A program made the translations under genes and the position numbers. A DNA stretch of 5,510 nucleotides from Gammaproteobacteria bacterium. Its GTDB lineage: Bacteria; Pseudomonadota; Gammaproteobacteria; UBA6429; Thiohalophilaceae. Below, piece by piece: positions 1-5,510 of this stretch. Numbering within the stretch: position 1 is the stretch's first letter; each line of letters opens with the position of its first letter. Location of the stretch: the NCBI GenBank assembly GCA_011052165.1, contig DRJN01000412.1, forward strand, positions 1 through 5,510, read 5' to 3'. A model generated the notes under the pieces. The model had not been told where the DNA came from, did no database searches, and saw nothing but the letters and a program-made list of their open reading frames with translations.

Positions 1-788
1 GTCCGCAGGGGGTAATGGTCGATAGTACCGGTCGGATACTGGTGACCGATGTCAGCCGGCAGGCGGTCTTTGATTTTGATGTGAATCGTGGTGAGATGAA
101 CATCTGGGAATGGGCCCGGCCCGGGGTACGTTTTGTGGCGCCTATCGGCATCGTAGCCGGCCGCGATGGTGAAGTACTGGTGGCGGATGCGGAGCTGGCA
201 CGTGTTTTTCGTCTCGATAAAAAAGGTCGCTATCTGGGCGAAATGGGGAAAAACATTTTGCGTCGCCCCACCGGGTTGGCGCGTGATCCGAAACGGGGTC
301 TAATCTATGTCGCAGATACCCGTGCCCATGATGTAAAAATATTCAATGATCAGGGCAAACTGGTCGACACATTAGGAAAGCGTGGTGACGGTCCCGGAGA
401 ATTCAATGCGCCCACTTACCTGAGTTTTGCCGGCAATAAGCTGTATGTTTCCGATACGCTCAATGCCCGGATTCAGGTGTTTGATACCAGGGGGAAGTTT
501 TTGCGCTCGATTGGTGAACGCGGACCCTATGTGGGGAATCTTAATCGGCCCAAAGGGGTGGCGGCGGATGACGAGGGCAATATCTATATTGTGGAGTCAT
601 ACCGGGATCATCTTTTGATTTTTAATGCCAACGGCGATTTTCTATTGCCGATTGGTGGCACCGGGCAAGGCGTGGGTGAGTTTTATTTACCGGCCGGCGT
701 TTGTGTCGATCAGCATAACCGGATTTATGTCGCCGATATGTTCAATGGCCGGGTCGAAGTTTTCCAGTATCTGGGAGAGCGCGAATGA
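1..788 (+). CDS. NHL-repeat six-bladed beta-propeller protein, 5'-truncated by the window edge
   Basis: The reading frame is open from the left edge (first complete codon at base 3) and ends at TGA 786-788. The ATG at base 15 is probably internal: the four codons before it (PQGV) complete a normal NHL repeat start of the form P-x-G-V-x-V-D-x-x-G-x-I-x-V-T-D. About six NHL repeats are visible. Each has a [RAL]P-x-G/Y entry, a G-x-[IL]-Y-V-[AS]-D core and a hydrophobic strand such as V-x-[IV]-F. Several end in G-x-G-x-G-E-F, for example GDGPGEF and GQGVGEF. This fits a six-bladed propeller, a fold used for protein or ligand binding. No catalytic residues are recognisable. Any signal peptide or lipobox would lie upstream, so location is unknown; export is inferred from the coupled exported cytochrome. 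The stop overlaps the next start (ATGA), implying translational coupling. Family call is secure, function is not. It may be a scaffold or docking subunit for the cytochrome. Confidence 0.9.
   Translation, partial: PQGVMVDSTGRILVTDVSRQAVFDFDVNRGEMNIWEWARPGVRFVAPIGIVAGRDGEVLVADAELARVFRLDKKGRYLGEMGKNILRRPTGLARDPKRGLIYVADTRAHDVKIFNDQGKLVDTLGKRGDGPGEFNAPTYLSFAGNKLYVSDTLNARIQVFDTRGKFLRSIGERGPYVGNLNRPKGVAADDEGNIYIVESYRDHLLIFNANGDFLLPIGGTGQGVGEFYLPAGVCVDQHNRIYVADMFNGRVEVFQYLGERE
773..788 (+). promoter_or_regulatory. Ribosome binding site and ATGA stop/start overlap coupling the NHL gene to the cytochrome gene
   Basis: A purine-rich Shine-Dalgarno-like GGGAG lies at 773-777, seven bases before ATG 785-787. 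That ATG shares bases with the TGA (786-788) of the upstream gene. The overlap supports this start for the cytochrome, as does the signal peptide that follows at once. It predicts translational coupling of the two genes. Confidence 0.75.
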
Positions 789-3124
789 AATGCTGTCACC
801 GCTATCTGGCCCTTGTTACGCTGTTTTTTTCATCAGTGCTACAGGCTGCCCCTATATCGGATATCGCCAATACGGTACACAATCTTTCCAGCTCCGGGCC
901 GGGAACCGTGACCGCTACGAGCGAATCCCAGATTTGCGTGTTCTGTCATACGCCACATGACGCCGACCAGGTGCCGGCTGCGCCGTTGTGGAACCGCAGC
1001 TTGTCCGGTAGCACCTATACGCCCTATAGTTCGGCTTCCATGGATGCCGTTGGCCTGAATCAGCCAGGCGGCAGCTCCAAGCTGTGCCTGTCCTGTCATG
1101 ATGGCACCCTGGCGCTGGGGGCGGTGAATGTGCTGGATGGGCAGAGCAAGGTGAATATTGCTATGTCCGGAACATCCAGTACCGGTGGTATGCCCTCGGG
1201 TGGCGGTACGCAGACCGGGTTCACTCGTAATTTGGGCACCGATCTGACCAACGATCATCCCGTTTCCTTCCCCTATAACAGCGCTCTGGCCTCGGCTGAT
1301 GGTGAGCTGCGCGATCCGGCGCTGGTGTCCCATATCGGTAATCGGGTGGCGGGTGTGCGACCTCCTTTGGTACCGCTGGAGAATGGCCAGGTCCAATGCG
1401 TGAGCTGTCATGATCCGCATATCCGCGATAGCAACAGTGCGGTGAATATCAAGTTTCTGCGTCTGAACCGCTTTCAGGTCAGCAATCCACTGGGCGGTAA
1501 CTTTGATCGTAATAACGACATTATTTGTCTGGCCTGCCATGACAAGCTGGGGCAGGCCTGGTCCATGTCAGCACATGCCAGTCAATCGGTGGCCGACGAA
1601 ATTTATTCAAACACGGCGGCAACGCAGCGAGATTTTCCTGTTGGTACCCAGGTATGGGAAGCCGCCTGTTTGAACTGTCATGATACGCATACGGTGCAGG
1701 GTGCCCGGCGTTTGTTACGGGAGGGGACCGACAGTCTGACAAAACCGAAAAGCGGCGGGAATTCTGCAATTGAGGAAACCTGTTATCAGTGCCATTCCAG
1801 TGATGGCGGTGTTCTGTTGGGGCAGGGGGGCGCCGGTTTTCCGGTACCGGATATCAAGACGGATTTCACCTCCACCCGCCATATGCCTATCACCAGCGTC
1901 GATCAACCGGCCGGTGTGGAAGTGCATGATATTACTGATGCTGACTTCAGTGAAACAACCTTGCTGCTGGGCAAAGGCAACCCTCAGAACCGCCATGTGG
2001 AATGTACTGATTGCCATAATCCGCATCGTCTGATGAAAAACCAGTTATTTAACGGCAGCGCTGGAAATACGGTGGGTACCCATGAGCATAATGCAACGGT
2101 CCAGCACAGCAATATCGCCTCGGGCGTGTTGCGCGGATCGCGCGGGGTGGAGCCTCTCTATGGTTCCAGCGCCTGGGGCAGTGTGCCGTCCCAATATCTG
2201 GTCAAACAGGGTGATGGCGGGCTGGGCGCCTCTACGGCGGTCAGCAGCGCCCATGTAACCCGTGAATACCAGATCTGCCTTAAATGCCATTCGGATTATG
2301 CTTATGATATTCCGCCGACGCTGGGCGATGCCGGCGGAGGCACCCCCAGTGGCACCAATGGCTTGCTGCAATATACCAATCAGGCTATGGAATTCCAGGC
2401 GCCGCTGTCTGATCTGGGCGAGCCGGGCGGTAACCACCGCAGCTGGCATCCGGTGCTGGGACCGACCGGGCGCACGGCCGCGGTGCGTGGTACCAGTCCG
2501 GCCGTTTTTCTGGCGCCGTTCAGCGATAGCAGTGGCACCAATATCGGTGTGCAGACCATGTATTGCAGTGATTGTCATGGCTCGGCCACAGCCAATGGTA
2601 CTTCGACGCCTTCTGGCGGCCCGGATGGCGCGCCCTGGGGGCCACATGGCTCCACCAAGGATTTTATTCTCAAGGGTGACTGGAACAAGGGAACCGGCAC
2701 CGGGCAACAGGATGACCTGTGCTTTAAGTGTCACAACTATAACGATTATGCCAACCCGAATAATACATCCCCCCACACCAGTGGTTACCGGAGTTCGAGT
2801 AGCGGCGGTGGGGGTATGGGGGGTGGTGGGATGTGCGGAATTCAATTTCGCAGCACCAACCTGCACATTGGTCATGCCCGGCGCATCGGGCGTTTGCACT
2901 GCTCCTGGTGCCATGCAGCCGTCCCTCATGGCTGGAAGAACAAGGCGCTGCTGGTGGATATCAGTCAGGAGGGAGGACGAGCGCCCTATACCCGTGCACC
3001 TTATTACATGCAAGCGATGCTCGGCGGTGGTGGGCCGGTCAACTGGAAAAGCAGTGGCAACTGGACGTCCAGTGATTGCGGTGGCGTGAGGTGGATGGGT
3101 AGAAGTTGCAGTAATCCGCCTTAG
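785..3124 (+). CDS. Exported undecahaem (11 CXXCH) c-type cytochrome with paired-CXXCH modules
   Basis: A 779-residue electron-transfer protein. Residues 1-22 look like a Sec signal peptide (MKCC, a hydrophobic core, then LQA-AP); no lipobox Cys follows, so the mature protein is probably periplasmic or secreted rather than a lipoprotein. Eleven haem c sites start at C51, C101, C205, C248, C295, C333, C407, C498, C594, C646 and C706. Hemes 1, 3, 5 and 7 read CXXCHxxH (TPH, DPH, DTH, NPH); hemes 2, 4, 6 and 8 do not, which matches the doubled-CXXCH family. The N-terminal HNLSSSGPG, CVFCHTPH and KLCLSCHDGT segments resemble cytochromes known from Geobacter and Nitrospira-like bacteria (from memory). 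About 23 other histidines in the mature chain are enough for bis-His ligation of all hemes. A Gly/Met-rich linker (671-683) precedes a C-terminal haem-11 domain with CSWCH, VPHGWKNKALLVD and three non-haem cysteines (684, 765, 775). ResB and CcsA downstream support haem attachment. Redox partner unknown. Confidence 0.95.
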   Translation: MKCCHRYLALVTLFFSSVLQAAPISDIANTVHNLSSSGPGTVTATSESQICVFCHTPHDADQVPAAPLWNRSLSGSTYTPYSSASMDAVGLNQPGGSSKLCLSCHDGTLALGAVNVLDGQSKVNIAMSGTSSTGGMPSGGGTQTGFTRNLGTDLTNDHPVSFPYNSALASADGELRDPALVSHIGNRVAGVRPPLVPLENGQVQCVSCHDPHIRDSNSAVNIKFLRLNRFQVSNPLGGNFDRNNDIICLACHDKLGQAWSMSAHASQSVADEIYSNTAATQRDFPVGTQVWEAACLNCHDTHTVQGARRLLREGTDSLTKPKSGGNSAIEETCYQCHSSDGGVLLGQGGAGFPVPDIKTDFTSTRHMPITSVDQPAGVEVHDITDADFSETTLLLGKGNPQNRHVECTDCHNPHRLMKNQLFNGSAGNTVGTHEHNATVQHSNIASGVLRGSRGVEPLYGSSAWGSVPSQYLVKQGDGGLGASTAVSSAHVTREYQICLKCHSDYAYDIPPTLGDAGGGTPSGTNGLLQYTNQAMEFQAPLSDLGEPGGNHRSWHPVLGPTGRTAAVRGTSPAVFLAPFSDSSGTNIGVQTMYCSDCHGSATANGTSTPSGGPDGAPWGPHGSTKDFILKGDWNKGTGTGQQDDLCFKCHNYNDYANPNNTSPHTSGYRSSSSGGGGMGGGGMCGIQFRSTNLHIGHARRIGRLHCSWCHAAVPHGWKNKALLVDISQEGGRAPYTRAPYYMQAMLGGGGPVNWKSSGNWTSSDCGGVRWMGRSCSNPP
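2795..2833 (+). other. Gly/Ser/Met-rich linker encoded by a G-tract-rich segment inside the cytochrome gene
   Basis: These bases encode residues 671-683 of the cytochrome: serines, then two tetraglycine runs each followed by Met. The DNA has tight G tracts at 2804-2805, 2807-2808, 2810-2814, 2818-2823, 2825-2826 and 2828-2830. The likely protein role is a flexible hinge before the last haem domain. The frame is intact across it, since CSWCH (haem 11) follows in the same frame. Confidence 0.7.
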
Positions 3125-3141
3125 CCGGTGACTGAAAGTAT

Positions 3142-4116
3142 ATGACACTCTGGATTGCCCGATTAGCGTCACTGAAACTGACGCTGGCGATATTCGTGCT
3201 TTTTTGTGCCAGCGTGGTGCTGGTCTACTTTACTCACGGGTCGCCGGCCTGGATTCTCGCGCTGCCGTTTTGTTTGTTTGCTGTGAATCTCGCTGCCGCC
3301 ATTCTCAGCAACCCCGCTTTTTGGCGCCAGCCGGGCTTACTGGTTTTCCATCTGGCCTTGTTGGCCTTGGTGATTCTGCTGGCGATTAGTCGCCTCACTT
3401 ATCTCAAGGGGCATCTGGAAGTCAGTGATGGTGAAACTTTTAATGGCGAGTTGACCGAATCGGAAAGTGGTCCTTTGCATCCCTGGCATCTTGATCAGGC
3501 TCGCTTTCGGCAGGAGAATTTCACTATTGATTATGCGCCGGGCTTAAATCGCGGCCGTACCCGCAGCCAGGTGCTCTGGCAGGATGCGGATGGCAAACTA
3601 CAGCAAAGCACGATCGGAGATCAACATCCCCTGATTCTGGCAGGCTACCGTTTTTATACCACGCACAACAAGGGATTTGCCCCGGATTTTATCTGGTATC
3701 CCGCCCATGGCGGCGCGCCGCAGGAGGGAACGATCCACCTGCCCAGTTATCCCGCGCATGAGTATCAGCAGGCCTTGAGCTGGACGATTCCGGGAACCCG
3801 GCACAAAATCTGGACCCTGCTGGAGATCGATGAAGTGGTGCTGGATAAAAACCGTGAGTCTGAATTCAGGGCGCCAAAGAAACACCGTCTGCTGATCCGC
3901 TACAATGGACAACGCCGTGAACTGCGGCCGGGGGCCTCCCTGTTGTTTAAGGACGGGCGTTTGAAGTACGAGGGTTTGCGTCTATGGATGGGCTATACCG
4001 TGTTCTATGATCGGACCATGCCCTGGCTGCTGGCGGCCTGCACATTGACCGTACTGGGCATGGCCTGGCATTTCTGGCGCAAATTTGCTGCTCGTCCCTG
4101 GCGGGCAGAGGACTAA
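3142..4116 (+). CDS. resB: ResB/Ccs1 (CcsB) family cytochrome c biogenesis protein, short form
   Basis: A subunit of the System II cytochrome c synthetase, which with CcsA delivers haem across the inner membrane and joins it to CXXCH cysteines. The 324-residue chain has the ResB topology: TM segments near 12-30, 35-55 and 65-84, a soluble domain of about 205 residues (roughly 86-291), and a final TM near 294-312. The TM1 start (LASLKLTLAIFVL), the NLAAAI segment of TM2, the LLVFHLALLAL segment of TM3 and the LWMGYTVFYD stretch before TM4 fit the family. His70 in TM3 is the candidate transmembrane haem ligand. It is shorter than the usual ResB of roughly 450 residues or more, because the periplasmic domain is reduced; all four TMs remain, so it is probably a natural short form, not a fragment. 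The start is 17 nt after the cytochrome stop with a weak purine-rich site (tgaaag). Co-location suggests it serves this cytochrome. Confidence 0.88.
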   Translation: MTLWIARLASLKLTLAIFVLFCASVVLVYFTHGSPAWILALPFCLFAVNLAAAILSNPAFWRQPGLLVFHLALLALVILLAISRLTYLKGHLEVSDGETFNGELTESESGPLHPWHLDQARFRQENFTIDYAPGLNRGRTRSQVLWQDADGKLQQSTIGDQHPLILAGYRFYTTHNKGFAPDFIWYPAHGGAPQEGTIHLPSYPAHEYQQALSWTIPGTRHKIWTLLEIDEVVLDKNRESEFRAPKKHRLLIRYNGQRRELRPGASLLFKDGRLKYEGLRLWMGYTVFYDRTMPWLLAACTLTVLGMAWHFWRKFAARPWRAED

Positions 4117-4120
4117 AATT

Positions 4121-4130
4121 GAGGTAATGT
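4121..4130 (+). promoter_or_regulatory. Ribosome binding site for ccsA
   Basis: GAGGT at 4121-4125 lies five bases before ATG 4131 in the 14-nt gap after resB. It decides between two nearby ATGs: the one at 4127 is out of frame with CcsA and sits only one base after the site, so 4131 is the start. Confidence 0.7.
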
Positions 4131-4943
4131 ATGGAACGTGAAATCCAGTTGCTCTGGTTAGCGGTGGTGATTTATGTGATAGCGGGATCGCTGGCCATTT
4201 TTGCGGTGGTGCTGGGCAAACGTCCGGAGAAAACCATTCTTGGCCTGCTTGTTTCGGCCCTGCTGGTGCATGGTATTTCGATTGGCCTGCGCTGGGTACG
4301 GCTGGATCACGGACCCTACCTGACTATGTTCGAAATTCTGTCCAGCAATGTCTTTAGTCTATTATTTGTTTTCGCGCTGGCCTATTGGCGCTTTCGCGCG
4401 ATTCGCCCGGTGGCGGCCATCGTTCTGCCACTGATGTTTATTATGATGGGCTGGTTGATGTTATCCAACCCTAACCCCGGCCATTTGCCGCCGACTTACG
4501 ACACCACCTGGCTGGTGATTCATATTATGTTTGGCAAGGTTTTTCTTGGGGCCGTGCTGGTGGCGGTGGGGATGGCCGGTGTTGTGTTGCTGCGCGCCGC
4601 CGGTATTGGTGAGCAGAAATTCTCCCGTTTGCCGAATGATCGGCGGCTGGACGATCTGGCCTATCGTTTTATGGCGCTGGGACTTATTTTTGAATCCCTG
4701 ATGCTCATCGCCGGGGCAATCTGGGCGCAGAATGCCTGGGGGCGTTACTGGGCCTGGGATCCCCTGGAAACCTGGTCGTTTATTAACTGGATTGTGCTAG
4801 CGTTTGCCCTGCATTTGCGTGTGACCTTGAAACCGGCTCCCGTGCGAGGAGCGTTGCTTATTATAGCGGTCTTCGTCCTCGCTTTTCTGACCTTCTTCGG
4901 CGTGCCTTTCATCAGTCGAACCCCGCATCAGGGAGCGATTTAA
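4131..4943 (+). CDS. ccsA: CcsA/ResC cytochrome c synthetase subunit (WWD-domain haem handling protein)
   Basis: Polytopic inner-membrane partner of ResB in System II cytochrome c maturation. The 270-residue length is normal for a stand-alone CcsA. About eight hydrophobic segments are visible, near 8-29, 35-55, 68-87, 93-111, 127-155, 180-199, 215-232 and 240-259. The tryptophan-rich haem-binding WWD motif is at residues 203-220 (WGRYWAWDPLETWSFINW). His131 (VIHIMFGK), His228 (ALHLRV) and His266 (RTPHQ) sit respectively before, just after and well after it. Their spacing of 97 and 38 residues matches, as I recall it, P-His1, TM-His2 and P-His2 of characterised CcsBA synthetases. The presumed ligand set is therefore complete. 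Haem lyases of the CcmF/NrfE type share the WWD motif, but the small size and adjacent ResB favour CcsA. Its stop lies three bases before the next start. Confidence 0.93.
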   Translation: MEREIQLLWLAVVIYVIAGSLAIFAVVLGKRPEKTILGLLVSALLVHGISIGLRWVRLDHGPYLTMFEILSSNVFSLLFVFALAYWRFRAIRPVAAIVLPLMFIMMGWLMLSNPNPGHLPPTYDTTWLVIHIMFGKVFLGAVLVAVGMAGVVLLRAAGIGEQKFSRLPNDRRLDDLAYRFMALGLIFESLMLIAGAIWAQNAWGRYWAWDPLETWSFINWIVLAFALHLRVTLKPAPVRGALLIIAVFVLAFLTFFGVPFISRTPHQGAI

Positions 4944-4946
4944 ACC
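4931..4946 (+). promoter_or_regulatory. Ribosome binding site for the oxidase-like gene, within the end of ccsA
   Basis: GGGAG at 4931-4935 lies inside the last ccsA codons, eleven bases before ATG 4947. The gap between the ccsA stop and this ATG is only three bases (4944-4946), which indicates one transcript and likely coupled translation. Confidence 0.5.
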
Positions 4947-5510
4947 ATGAGCAGAAATGAATTTTTATTTGATCATAACGCTTGTTCGCGCCTGGCCAGC
5001 GGCTGGTTGTTGCTGGCCTTCCTGGCGATGGGGATTTCCACCCTGTTTGCTTTTTTGCTGGTGATGTTGCGTACGCCTTTTATCAATCCAGGCTGGATCG
5101 ATGCCCGTTTTTTTGCGCGTGCGCTGGTAATGCATGTGGATTTTGCCGTCATCATCTGGTTTCTCTCCTTTGCCGGGGTGCTATGGAGTCTGACTTTCCG
5201 CAGCCGATGGATTCAGGGCGGCTGGCTGGCGCTGCTGCTCGCTTTTGCTGGCGTGAGCATGATGCTGGTGGCCGCGTTTGGCTCACAGCCTGAGGCCATG
5301 CTGAGCAATTATATTCCCGTGTTGCAGACGCCGCTGTTTCTGTTGGGACTGGGTAGTTTTGGCGTTAGCATGACAGTGTTTTTTCTGATATCCGTGGGGC
5401 CAGGAAAGGTTTCGCTCTCCGGTTTTGGCAGCCGCTGTGCCGGCATCGCTGTATTGACCGCGATGCTGGTTCTATTCTGGAACGGTTTTTCGTCTGCTCT
5501 GGATACGGAC
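4947..5510 (+). CDS. Divergent haem-copper oxidase subunit I-like membrane protein, 3'-truncated by the window edge
   Basis: The frame starts at ATG 4947 and stays open to the right edge, giving 188 residues without a stop. Hydrophobic segments lie near 18-40, 58-82, 92-112, 124-150 and 163-180. The second begins ALVMHVDFAVIIWFLSFAG. A His at the start of TM2 followed by a hydrophobic run ending in Trp-Phe resembles the TM2 haem-ligand segment of haem-copper oxidase and nitric oxide reductase catalytic subunits, so His63 (bases 5133-5135) is the candidate low-spin haem ligand. The segment NYIPVLQTPLFLLGL also recalls proteins annotated as cbb3-type or COX1-like subunit I, from memory. The second low-spin haem ligand and the CuB-site histidines would lie beyond the window, so catalysis cannot be judged; it could be an O2 reductase, an NO reductase or a non-catalytic relative. 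Position directly after cytochrome c and ccsBA genes supports a c-type electron donor. Confidence 0.7.
   Translation, partial: MSRNEFLFDHNACSRLASGWLLLAFLAMGISTLFAFLLVMLRTPFINPGWIDARFFARALVMHVDFAVIIWFLSFAGVLWSLTFRSRWIQGGWLALLLAFAGVSMMLVAAFGSQPEAMLSNYIPVLQTPLFLLGLGSFGVSMTVFFLISVGPGKVSLSGFGSRCAGIAVLTAMLVLFWNGFSSALDTD

Noticed and set aside
785..799. Extra haem site at the cytochrome N-terminus (MKCCH)
   Set aside because: CCH lacks the two-residue spacer of CXXCH and sits in the signal peptide, which should be removed.
839..1540. Open frame on the - strand (233 codons) opposite the N-terminal half of the cytochrome
   Set aside because: It is antisense to conserved haem-binding coding sequence, with no recognisable motif and no convincing ribosome binding site.
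1366..2495. Repeated GGTACC hexamers within the cytochrome gene (near 1369, 1643, 1844, 2076 and 2489)
   Set aside because: They are irregularly spaced, have no shared flanks, and mostly reflect Gly-Thr, Val-Pro or similar codons, so there is no sign of an operator or repeat array.
2791..2833. Possible frameshift or assembly error at the G-rich runs
   Set aside because: Haem 11 (CSWCH) and the conserved-looking VPHGWKNKALLVD segment follow in the same frame as hemes 1-10, so the reading frame is intact.
2262..3089. Second + strand open frame (275 codons) overlapping the cytochrome
   Set aside because: It is a frame-shifted shadow of the cytochrome: Arg/Pro/Ala-rich, no motif, and the haem-bearing frame is unbroken across the same bases.
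3125..3141. Terminator or promoter between the cytochrome and resB
   Set aside because: The 17-nt gap has no inverted repeat, T run or promoter-like hexamers; it is best read as intra-operon spacing.
2045..3172. Long open frame on the - strand (375 codons) opposite the cytochrome gene
   Set aside because: It lies wholly opposite the cytochrome, whose haem motifs prove the + strand frame. Its product is a low-complexity Arg/Ala/Thr/Ile-rich sequence with no domain, typical of an antisense shadow in GC-rich DNA.

Overview
The window is a compact, gene-dense stretch of bacterial DNA with five genes in a row on the + strand and almost no intergenic space. The moderate-to-high GC content, Proteobacteria-like codon use and System II cytochrome c maturation genes suggest a Pseudomonadota (beta- or gammaproteobacterial-type) respirer or chemolithotroph. 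No marker fixes the genus, so this placement is tentative.

Layout: (1) bases 1-788 hold the 3' part of an NHL-repeat beta-propeller gene whose start lies off the left edge. (2) Bases 785-3124 encode a 779-residue exported multiheme c-type cytochrome with eleven CXXCH haem sites; its start overlaps the previous stop by ATGA. (3) Bases 3142-4116 encode a short ResB/Ccs1 (CcsB) protein. (4) Bases 4131-4943 encode CcsA/ResC with the WWD motif. (5) Base 4947 to the right edge is the 5' part of a polytopic membrane protein that resembles a divergent haem-copper oxidase subunit I. Its TM2 carries a candidate low-spin haem ligand, His63.

The five genes are probably one operon. Gaps are -4, 17, 14 and 3 nt, and no promoter or terminator is visible between genes. 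Inferred model: the cytochrome c synthetase pair CcsB-CcsA carries haem across the inner membrane and attaches it to the cytochrome. The NHL propeller may be a structural or docking partner of the cytochrome, and the oxidase-like protein would be the membrane reductase that takes or gives its electrons. The set looks like a self-contained respiratory module with its own cytochrome assembly machinery. The electron donor, the acceptor, the cellular location of the cytochrome and the oxidase chemistry cannot be read from this window.

There is no evidence of tRNA or rRNA genes, CRISPR arrays, insertion sequences, attachment sites or origins. No stretch above 300 bases lacks a gene.
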